From positions 1 through 11,927 of the forward strand of contig SMVS01000012.1 in the NCBI GenBank assembly GCA_004357435.1: a stretch of DNA of 11,927 nt. Direction: 5' to 3'. Made by a program: the position numbers and the translations under genes. The stretch is from Nitrospina sp. (GTDB taxonomy: Bacteria > Nitrospinota > Nitrospinia > Nitrospinales > Nitrospinaceae). The notes beneath the pieces are model-generated. The model ran no database searches. It saw nothing but the letters and a program-made list of their open reading frames with translations, and was not told the DNA's origin. Shown here one piece after another: positions 6,952 through 11,927 of the stretch. How positions within the stretch are numbered: the stretch's first letter is position 1; each line of letters starts with the position of its first letter.

Positions 6952-6980
6952 ATGATAACAAAACCACCGGCGGACAACAA
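6952..6980 (-). promoter_or_regulatory. Candidate promoter for tatT-tatP, possibly leaderless
   Basis: On the minus strand TTGTTG (6980-6975) and TATCAT (6957-6952, 5/6) are separated by 17 bases. Transcription would start at about 6945, almost at the tatT ATG (6942). That agrees with the absence of a ribosome binding site there. Confidence 0.33.
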
Positions 6981-6996
6981 CCGAGCCACATTACTT

Positions 6997-7025
6997 TTGA
7001 CATCAATATACCTTGCTGATATTCT
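6997..7025 (+). promoter_or_regulatory. Candidate strong sigma70 promoter for the DUF1844 gene
   Basis: A perfect TTGACA (6997-7002) lies 17 bases before TATTCT (7020-7025, 4/6), which carries an upstream TGA giving the extended -10 TGn motif (7017-7019). The expected start near 7032 leaves a leader of about 57 bases to the ATG at 7089. It diverges from the candidate tatT promoter. Confidence 0.55.
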
Positions 7026-7088
7026 TGCTCCGTCCAGAAGGCCTTGGAAGACTGCCGCGATACCGGAGATACTCAAGGAGAAAGCAGC

Positions 7089-7493
7089 ATGGGAAAAGAC
7101 CAGGAAGAGTCTGAGTTCATCATTCATGATAAACGTTCATCGCAACAATCTGAAGATGAAATCAAGGCCAGCGAAGAAAGTCCGCAGAAGGAAAAGCCCA
7201 ATGAAGACGCCGGCCAGGACGCTCCCCAGCAGAAAAGTTCTGAGCAGTTTGAAATCAATTTTTCCACCTTTGTTTTGTCTTTAACTTCCTCCGCCTTCTA
7301 TAACCTGGGCGATATCCCCGACCCGACCACGGGACAGATCCAGGAAAACCTTCCTGCAGTCAAGCAGACCATCGACATACTGGCCATGCTCAAGGAAAAA
7401 ACCCAAAACAACCTGAACGTCGAGGAAACCAAATTGATTGAGCAGTTGATTTATGAACTGCAAATGAAGTATCTCGCCAAAAAAAAGAAGTGA
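7089..7493 (+). CDS. DUF1844 domain protein
   Basis: This 134-residue protein has two parts. Residues 1-52 are a highly charged, Gln/Glu/Ser/Lys-rich tail that looks disordered. Residues 53-130 match DUF1844: FSTFVLSLTSSAFYNLGDIPDP, TGQIQENL, IDILAMLKEKT, NNLNVEE, then IYELQMKYL, ending in a lysine run. The family is cytoplasmic, about 90-150 residues long, common in delta-proteobacteria and relatives, and of unknown function. The start was chosen because AAGGAG lies about eight bases before the ATG at 7089. An upstream in-frame ATG at 7044 lacks one, and its extra residues do not match the family. It is a single gene after a good promoter, divergent from tatT; the next gene follows after 138 bases. 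Confidence 0.88.
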   Translation: MGKDQEESEFIIHDKRSSQQSEDEIKASEESPQKEKPNEDAGQDAPQQKSSEQFEINFSTFVLSLTSSAFYNLGDIPDPTTGQIQENLPAVKQTIDILAMLKEKTQNNLNVEETKLIEQLIYELQMKYLAKKKK

Positions 7494-7631
7494 CTTTTGC
7501 GGGAGTCCGGCACGGTGAGGTCGGCCGCCTTCCCTTGTTCGATCAGCCTCGCCCAACAGCAATTTTCCTGACCTCAGGTTTTATACCGGGACACGGTTTG
7601 TTTTTAAACTTTAAATTTTGCAACTTCAATC

Positions 7632-8360
7632 ATGACTACTCACTCCGACCCCAACGGTCTTTTCATCCAAGGCATGACCGACCCGGAAGTGCTTCGCCAA
7701 TTCATTCAGCAAAAGTTCAGCGAAGCTGAAATCCAGTACGCCTACGAAAAAATGCTGGAGGACACCAAGGCCCTCGCCCACACTGAAAAAATTCCGCTCC
7801 TGCAAGCATTCTGGCAAGTCTTGGGGCAGGCCTACGCAGAAAAGGCCCCGCCGCTGACTTGTAAAATGGGTTGCGCCCATTGCTGTCACACGGGAGTGTC
7901 CATCACTCAACTGGAATGGGACGGCATGCAAAATGCGGCCCGCCAAAAAGGCATTCCCCTTCAAAACCTCATGGCCCGCTCGCAAAAAAGCGTGGATCGG
8001 GTCGCCAAGGTTCTGGCATCGGGGGTCGATCCGGAGACGGTGGATTGGCACCGCACCGTGGTCAATCAGCCTTGCCCGTTTTTAGATGACGACGATGCTT
8101 GCATGATCCACGAAGACCGGCCCTTGGACTGCCGGTTGATGGTGGCCTTCCGGGAAGTGTGCGCTTCCAAAAACCTCGAGCACGCGCAACGCGGAGTGCT
8201 GGTGGAGGAGGCGGTGGCGCCGACGGTCATCGCGCGTTTGCAGTACGAACAAACTCCCAGGTTCAAGCGCCGGAAATTCACCGGCATGCAAAAACTGCGT
8301 CTCATCCAGCATTGGCTTTTGAACTGGAAGAACAAAAAGTCCTCCAAAAAGAAACATTGA
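7632..8360 (+). CDS. YkgJ/UPF0153-type cysteine-cluster protein (putative Zn/Fe-chelating domain)
   Basis: This 242-residue protein has the family's cysteine pattern. CKMGCAHCC (Cys77, 81, 84, 85) gives CxxxCxxCC, followed by CPFLDDDDACMIHEDRPLDCR (Cys148, 157, 167) and a further Cys177. The motif C-P-F-L, then C-x-I-H-E-x-R-P-x-x-C-R, defines PF03692 (zinc- or iron-chelating domain), whose biochemical role is not settled. The domain sits at about 70-180, with an N-terminal helical extension (13-70) and a basic tail ending in several lysines. No signal peptide is present, so it is cytoplasmic. The ATG at 7632 has no clear ribosome binding site; the next in-frame ATG (7674) is no better placed. 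No obvious promoter lies in the 138-base gap after the DUF1844 gene. Confidence 0.88.
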   Translation: MTTHSDPNGLFIQGMTDPEVLRQFIQQKFSEAEIQYAYEKMLEDTKALAHTEKIPLLQAFWQVLGQAYAEKAPPLTCKMGCAHCCHTGVSITQLEWDGMQNAARQKGIPLQNLMARSQKSVDRVAKVLASGVDPETVDWHRTVVNQPCPFLDDDDACMIHEDRPLDCRLMVAFREVCASKNLEHAQRGVLVEEAVAPTVIARLQYEQTPRFKRRKFTGMQKLRLIQHWLLNWKNKKSSKKKH

Positions 8361-8522
8361 TTTCTCAAAAACACTCCTTCCTGACCTTCCCGAAGGCGCC
8401 CTGGAGGACAACTGGACAATTTAAAAGCCAGAAAGGTAAGTTTTGGAGATATTCTTCGACTGAACAGGGGTGTATTCCCCAGCCAAGGACAGGGTTGAAT
8501 AAAATTTTTAGTAGGAGTGCGC

Positions 8523-9040
8523 ATGAATCTGGAATCCCAAAACCACGATCCCATTTTTGATGAAATAGTGAAAGACTTCGGCTTCATCCCCAATTTGGCA
8601 AAGGAGATGGCACTGAGCCCTGCCGTCTTAAAATTTTACTTCAGAGGGAATGAAGTTTTTAGCGGACTCGGTATTCACGGAAAAAGAAATACGATTGATC
8701 AGGCTTCATATTGCTACCTACAACGATAGCAAATATTGCCGGTCGGCCCATCATTTCCAACTCCTGCAACTGGACCCAAAAGACCCCGATATCCAACGCA
8801 TTTTAGAAAAAAAAGAGCCGCAATCGGACCGTGCCAAAGCGCTGACCCTGACCACCCGCTTACTCATAGTCAAAAAAAGGCTGTCTCACCTCCAAAATCA
8901 CTCAGGATTTGGAGAGCCAGGGCATTGACCGTCGCCAAACCTTTGAAATTATAGGCATTATCGCTTCGGAAACGCTGGCCAATTACATCGATCACATCGC
9001 GGCCCCCAAGGTGGATGAGCAGTTTAAACCTCCTGCGTGA
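8523..9040 (+). pseudogene. AhpD-like / carboxymuconolactone decarboxylase family gene with two frameshifts
   Basis: AGGAG five bases before the ATG at 8523 marks a good start. The frame breaks at T5 (8656-8660) and again at A7 (8872-8878). Removing one base from each run gives an uninterrupted 171-residue protein ending at the TGA at 9038-9040, the normal length for the family. The corrected protein reads NEVLADSVFTEKEIRLIRLHIA, then YNDSKYCRSAHHF, and later TFEIIGIIASETLANYIDHIA, a typical AhpD-like helical fold. The usual redox motif is CxxC with a downstream His. Here the first cysteine is Ser (S-x-x-C-x-x-x-H), so disulfide peroxidase chemistry is doubtful. Either the gene is genuinely broken or both indels are sequencing errors. 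Without correction only a 68-residue N-terminal fragment would be made. Confidence 0.8.
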
Positions 9041-9110
9041 GATGGCGCGTAGGGTGGTGATCCTTCTGTAGTTCGGGCTTTCCAGTCGGAGATGGAGCGC
9101 ACGGCTGGTG

Positions 9111-9138
9111 TTCTATGGCAAATAACGATCCCATAGAA
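9111..9138. repeat. Perfect 8-bp inverted repeat between convergent genes
   Basis: TTCTATGG (9111-9118) and CCATAGAA (9131-9138) are exact reverse complements around a 12-base loop. It lies between the convergent AhpD-like gene and the MBL-fold gene, where a terminator would be expected. It lacks a T-run on the downstream side of either strand. Confidence 0.35.
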
Positions 9139-9140
9139 AA

Positions 9141-9169
9141 AGCATCCAACTCATGATGAGCCGAATGCT
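9141..9169. repeat. Nested inverted repeat, possible RNA hairpin or two-way terminator
   Basis: AGCAT (9141-9145) pairs with ATGCT (9165-9169), and CTCA (9150-9153) pairs with TGAG (9157-9160). A symmetrical four-by-four internal loop separates the two stems. It lies two bases after the previous hairpin. Together they fill the gap between the convergent genes, but no T-run supports intrinsic termination. Confidence 0.25.
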
Positions 9170-9197
9170 GGAAATGATTTGAAAATTGAGGTGACTC

Positions 9198-10166
9198 TCA
9201 GAGCAGGTCCAGGCTCATTCCTTCCCGCGAAAGAAACATTTCCAGAGGGCTGTCCTTGCTGAGCGCCTTTAAATATTTTTGGGTTTGCTCCAGAACACTT
9301 TGCAGTTTGAAATCGCTGTAGCTTGGTTCGTGATGGAAAAAGGCGATTTTCTTGACATCCGCCATGAGGGCGATGTCCACGCCGATGAAGGTCGAACTGT
9401 GCCCCCAATCCTCTCTTTCGACGCCTTCAATGAAAGTGTATTGGGAGTCAAATATCAGCAGGTCGGCATTCCTGAAAAAGTCGATGGTGGGTTTTAAATC
9501 TTCATCACCTAATTTTTTGTATTCCGCATCGGTGGCATAGATGAAAGTCTTGCCCTGGTATTCCACGCGATAGGCAAAACTGCTTCCGGGATGGTCCATT
9601 TCCAACCAGGTGATGCGAACATCGCCCAGCGTACAGTCTTTCTGGCTGTCCAAACTGATGATCTCGATATCCGCAGAAAACGACTCAAAAGCCACCGGGA
9701 AGTATTCAAAACTTTGTTGCCCGATCAAACGCTCTTCCAATCGGGGGTGGGAACCATAAATTTTAAATTTATTTCCCTTCATGTAGAAAGGGGTGAAGAA
9801 GGGAATGCCCATGATGTGGTCCCAATGCGTGTGGGACAAAAACATACTGGCTTCGCCCTCGCCTTTTCCAAATTCACGTTGGATAAAAAGATTCCCCAGC
9901 ATACGCAAACCGGTGCCGCAATCAAAAATCAGATCTTTCCCGTTGACCTCCACATGAACACATGAGGAGTTGCCCCCAAAACAGCCTTTGACGTGATGGG
10001 GCAGTCGAGCCACAAACGCCCGCCGGCTGGCCTCATCTTTTAAATCCGCCGGCTGAGCCAGCTCCACAGCATTTTGAATTTTCTCCTCAACCTCGCTGGA
10101 AACCATGGGCGAGGGAATGGAGCCTCGGACTCCAAAGAAGGTGACTCGAAACTGATCTTTGTCCAT
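9198..10166 (-). CDS. MBL-fold metallo-hydrolase
   Basis: This 322-residue protein is a metallo-beta-lactamase-fold hydrolase of the group opening with VTFFGVRGSIPSP and GGNSSCVHV. The metal-binding residues are clear: HTHWDH (112-117), His192 in DHPG and Asp213 in YATDAEY. Further conserved stretches are FDSQY (239-243), DWGHSS (253-258) and FFHHEP (276-281). Relatives include cyclic-nucleotide phosphodiesterase-like and PhnP-like phosphodiesterases, so a phosphodiester is a reasonable but unproven substrate. A charged insertion of about 40 residues (21-62) separates GSIPSP from GGNSSC, longer than the dozen residues usual there. There is no signal peptide. No clear ribosome binding site precedes the ATG. 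It lies 82 bases downstream of the HDOD gene on the same strand and may share its transcript or use its own -10 element. Confidence 0.9.
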   Translation of the reverse strand: MDKDQFRVTFFGVRGSIPSPMVSSEVEEKIQNAVELAQPADLKDEASRRAFVARLPHHVKGCFGGNSSCVHVEVNGKDLIFDCGTGLRMLGNLFIQREFGKGEGEASMFLSHTHWDHIMGIPFFTPFYMKGNKFKIYGSHPRLEERLIGQQSFEYFPVAFESFSADIEIISLDSQKDCTLGDVRITWLEMDHPGSSFAYRVEYQGKTFIYATDAEYKKLGDEDLKPTIDFFRNADLLIFDSQYTFIEGVEREDWGHSSTFIGVDIALMADVKKIAFFHHEPSYSDFKLQSVLEQTQKYLKALSKDSPLEMFLSREGMSLDLL

Positions 10167-10226
10167 AAGAATGGTTAGTGGTGGTGGAGAAAACAGGCTG
10201 GGTGATTAACGCATCGTTGGATACTA

Positions 10227-10237
10227 ATTATATTATA
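10227..10237 (-). promoter_or_regulatory. Overlapping TATAAT -10 elements upstream of the MBL gene
   Basis: Two overlapping copies of TATAAT occur on the minus strand (10237-10232 and 10232-10227), 61-71 bases before the MBL start. No -35 better than 3/6 lies at the right distance, so this is at best a weak or activator-dependent promoter within the HDOD-MBL gap. Confidence 0.28.
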
Positions 10238-10248
10238 CCGCAAGCACT

Positions 10249-11103
10249 TTAACTATAAAGGACTTCTTTTGCAAGGTACAAACTTTCGCGGGCCTCTTCA
10301 ATCAGCTCCTGAATATCGGCTGGCGACAAACCCTGCCCGGCAAGGAACTGTTCACTATTGGGTTGTAAAAAAGAAGAAATGCCGTTTTCCAAATCAAAGT
10401 TATTGGCCATGATATTGGCCATGATCACCATCAGCAAGGTGGGGTTATCCTTACCCTGATCGAAAACTCCAAGGTAATGCTTGCCCACCGCAAAAACCAC
10501 TTCATCGGGAACCGGCCACCATTTTTTTATGAACAAGGACCCGAGTTCCGGATGGGACATGCCAAACCTTTCCATTTCCAATTTTTCCAAAGGCTCCTCC
10601 ACCCCTTTGATGTCTTGGAGAAAAGCGCCGTACTCATCGGGAATGAAAAAGTTAAATATAACAATGCCGATGTCATGCATCAATCCCGAAAGATAGCAAA
10701 GGTCGGCCTCGGCAACCAGGTTTTTACATTTGCGGCTCAGGAGACGAGCCAAAATTGCGACCGCTAAAGAATGTTCCCAGAATTTTTTCTGATTCAATCC
10801 CTTGCCTTTCATAAACATTTTGGGAATTTCCAAAGTGTACGCCAGATCGAGCACCATTTTCAGGCCCAATCTCAGGATAGCGCTCGAGAGGTTCTCAATT
10901 TCCTCCCGTCCGCCACCAAAAAAAACACTGTTGGACAGCTTGATCAACCTGCCGGACAATATAGGCTCGGTTTCGATCAGGATAGCAATATCGCTGATAT
11001 TGCTTTTGGGATCTTCTATCTTGGCTTCCAGGCGAAGCAGAATATCCGGTAATGGAGGAATATTTTCCTTTTCCTCAATCAGTTTAAGTAGTTTTTCACG
11101 CAT
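10249..11103 (-). CDS. HDOD domain signalling protein
   Basis: This 284-residue protein is one HDOD domain with a short C-terminal helix. Family landmarks are IPPLPDILLRLEAKI (15-29), ISDIAILIETEPILSGRLIKLSNS (36-59), AILRLGLKMVLDLA (75-88) and SGLMHDIG (139-146). Residues typical of a degenerate HD phosphohydrolase centre remain: His111 in WEHS, His143-Asp144, His184 in MSHPELG and His209 in GKHY. HDOD proteins are cytoplasmic and act in signalling, often near two-component or cyclic-di-GMP genes; most are thought to be binding modules rather than enzymes. No receiver, GGDEF or EAL domain is fused or adjacent here. AAGG seven bases before the ATG at 11103 supports the start. The MBL-fold gene follows on the same strand. 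Confidence 0.92.
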   Translation of the reverse strand: MREKLLKLIEEKENIPPLPDILLRLEAKIEDPKSNISDIAILIETEPILSGRLIKLSNSVFFGGGREEIENLSSAILRLGLKMVLDLAYTLEIPKMFMKGKGLNQKKFWEHSLAVAILARLLSRKCKNLVAEADLCYLSGLMHDIGIVIFNFFIPDEYGAFLQDIKGVEEPLEKLEMERFGMSHPELGSLFIKKWWPVPDEVVFAVGKHYLGVFDQGKDNPTLLMVIMANIMANNFDLENGISSFLQPNSEQFLAGQGLSPADIQELIEEARESLYLAKEVLYS

Positions 11104-11162
11104 CCTTCAGCCTTACGGTCATTTAGTCAGATAATTACTGTCAAATGGGGGGGGTACCTGTT

Positions 11163-11386
11163 GGTAAGTCAAATAGTTCCTCAAAAATCAGTCCCCATCA
11201 GTATAAAGACATTTTTGAAAAATGATTAAATAAAAATTCATTTTATGGGATTTTTGATCAGACCTTTATGGTTGGCCAAATTTTCATTGACCTGCCCCTC
11301 AAGGCCTTCTAGAATTGACAGGGTGTAGGCGATAACTCCATTGATATTAAATGTTTATATCAGGCAATCCCGCTATTTGACTTCCC
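11163..11386. repeat. Region of 224 bases bounded by inverted repeats
   Basis: AAGTCAAATAG (11166-11176) is repeated exactly in inverted form as CTATTTGACTT (11373-11383). Allowing one mismatch, the match extends to 14 positions with outer GG/CC. Inside, TCAAAAATC (11181-11189) faces GATTTTTGA (11249-11257). There is no coding sequence and no clear target-site duplication. It could be a small non-autonomous element (MITE-like), paired regulator sites or chance. Confidence 0.35.
11287..11315 (+). promoter_or_regulatory. Candidate sigma70 promoter for rlpA
   Basis: TTGACC (11287-11292, 5/6) and TAGAAT (11310-11315, 5/6) are separated by exactly 17 bases. Transcription from about 11322 would leave a leader of roughly 130 bases that includes the hairpin at 11399-11414. 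Confidence 0.5.
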
Positions 11387-11398
11387 AGTTTGCAAAAC

Positions 11399-11414
11399 GG
11401 TCGGCAGGCCGACC
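11399..11414 (+). promoter_or_regulatory. Perfect hairpin in the rlpA leader
   Basis: GGTCGG (11399-11404) and CCGACC (11409-11414) form a perfect 6-bp G/C-rich stem with a CAGG loop, 39 bases before the rlpA ATG. It is followed by AGCCCTTTTC, so it could act as an attenuator-like structure or simply stabilise the leader. Confidence 0.3.
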
Positions 11415-11453
11415 AGCCCTTTTCACAAACCCGAACGGATTCTGGTCTTAGCG

Positions 11454-11927
11454 ATGAAGATCAACTTTCAGCCATTCAGCACTTTTGTATTTTTTCAGGG
11501 AGTGCTCCTGGCCGGAATTATTACTGTTGCGGGATGTGCCGCTCCGAAGTTGAAACCCATGCCTGTCGTTCAGACGAAGACGCCGGTGATTGCTGAAACG
11601 CGCTCAGTTGCCCCGCCACCTGAAAAGTCGAGTTCCGGGGGTGACGGCACCTCTCACACCATCCTAAAGGCTTCCGGGTTCTCGCAGGAAGGTTGGGCCT
11701 CCTGGTATGGAAAAAAATTCCACGGCCGCCTCACCGCGAGCCAGGAAGTGTATAATATGTACGCCTTGACCGCGGCCCACAAAACGTTGCCTTTTGAAAC
11801 CCGTGTCCTGGTGACCAATCTGGACAACGGTCGAGCGGTGGTGGTTCGGATCAACGACCGTGGCCCGTTTGTGAAAGACCGCATCATTGACCTCAGTTAT
11901 CAGGCAGGCAAAGAACTGGGGATGCTG
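11454..11927 (+). CDS. rlpA: RlpA-family septal ring lipoprotein / lytic transglycosylase, 3' end missing
   Basis: The frame is open from the ATG at 11454 to the right edge (158 residues). The start is a lipoprotein signal peptide: Lys2, hydrophobic 8-25 and lipobox VAGC with Cys28. A Pro/Ser-rich linker runs to about 72, followed by the double-psi beta-barrel domain. That domain shows GWASWYGKKFHGRLTAS (80-96), YALTAAHKTLPF (103-114), RVLVTNLDNGR (117-127), VVRINDRGPFV (130-140) and IIDLSYQAGKELGML. The Asp in NDRGPF is invariant in the family. RlpA cleaves glycan strands lacking stem peptides at the septum in Pseudomonas; in other species it may only bind. The common TASGE is TASQE here and FGTRV is FETRV. 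No ribosome binding site precedes the ATG, and no alternative in-frame start is visible. A C-terminal SPOR domain may lie beyond the window. Confidence 0.93.
   Translation, partial: MKINFQPFSTFVFFQGVLLAGIITVAGCAAPKLKPMPVVQTKTPVIAETRSVAPPPEKSSSGGDGTSHTILKASGFSQEGWASWYGKKFHGRLTASQEVYNMYALTAAHKTLPFETRVLVTNLDNGRAVVVRINDRGPFVKDRIIDLSYQAGKELGML

Larger units (their letters stand above)
11104..11453. other. AT-rich non-coding gap between HDOD and rlpA genes
   Basis: No gene is supported in these 350 bases. They contain a G8 run (11147-11154), nested inverted repeats (outer arms 11163-11176 and 11373-11386, inner arms 11181-11189 and 11249-11257), and the palindrome CATTTTT-G-AAAAATG at 11210-11224. 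A good sigma70-like promoter toward rlpA lies at 11287-11315. The heptamer GTCAAAT occurs three times: 11140-11146, 11168-11174, and reversed at 11375-11381. Confidence 0.5.

Noticed and set aside
7569..7584. Possible terminator CCTG-ACCT-CAGG followed by TTTT before the YkgJ gene
   Set aside because: The stem is only four base pairs, too weak to call.
11116..11144. Perfect TTGACA on the minus strand (11144-11139) as an HDOD promoter
   Set aside because: No acceptable -10 lies 15-19 bases downstream; the best hexamer at 17 bases is TGACCG.
11390..11596. Plus-strand 68-residue frame overlapping the start of rlpA
   Set aside because: It is in a different frame from the clear RlpA lipoprotein, starts at TTG, and has no ribosome binding site or family match.
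1..11927. CRISPR array, insertion sequence, phage or defence island
   Set aside because: No regularly spaced repeats, transposase, integrase or recognised defence gene occurs; most of the genes are housekeeping or envelope families.

Overview
The window looks like ordinary chromosomal DNA of a Gram-negative bacterium. It encodes a periplasmic DegP/HtrA protease, lipoproteins with lipoboxes, an RlpA-type septal lipoprotein and TRAP-transporter periplasmic parts. The gene set (Hda-like ATPase, OleC, DUF1844 and DUF2065 proteins, HDOD protein, TatT/TatP) and the moderate G+C suggest a marine or sediment lineage near the former Deltaproteobacteria or Nitrospinota. That placement is inference from family content and is low confidence. 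There are no rRNA, tRNA, CRISPR, phage or insertion-sequence genes.

Layout. 1-1298 (-): DegP/HtrA, cut by the left edge. 1299-1834: a 536-base non-coding gap with candidate divergent promoters. 1835-4929 (+): a four-gene run made of a DUF2065 membrane protein, a small lipoprotein, an Hda-like AAA+ protein and OleC. Both the first and last pairs of this run overlap by ATGA. 5004-6942 (-): TatT lipoprotein then TatP, overlapping, with no TRAP permease gene beside them. 7089-7493 (+): DUF1844 protein. 7632-8360 (+): YkgJ-type cysteine-cluster protein. 8523-9040 (+): an AhpD-like/carboxymuconolactone decarboxylase gene broken by two +1 shifts, each in a homopolymer. 9198-10166 (-): MBL-fold hydrolase. 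10249-11103 (-): HDOD protein. 11104-11453: an AT-rich non-coding gap with nested inverted repeats and a good sigma70-like promoter. 11454-11927 (+): RlpA, cut by the right edge.

Themes. Envelope maintenance genes (DegP, RlpA, lipoproteins, TatP/TatT) lie beside genes for replication control (Hda), lipid-derived beta-lactone/olefin chemistry (OleC) and signalling (HDOD). The points most worth a second look are: the coupling of an Hda-like ATPase to OleC; the apparent loss of the sensor-II arginine in that Hda; a TatT-TatP pair with no permease and without the usual substrate-binding arginine; the twice-frameshifted AhpD-like gene; and the 224-base region bounded by inverted repeats upstream of rlpA. 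I found no clear candidate for a wholly new defence or mobile system.
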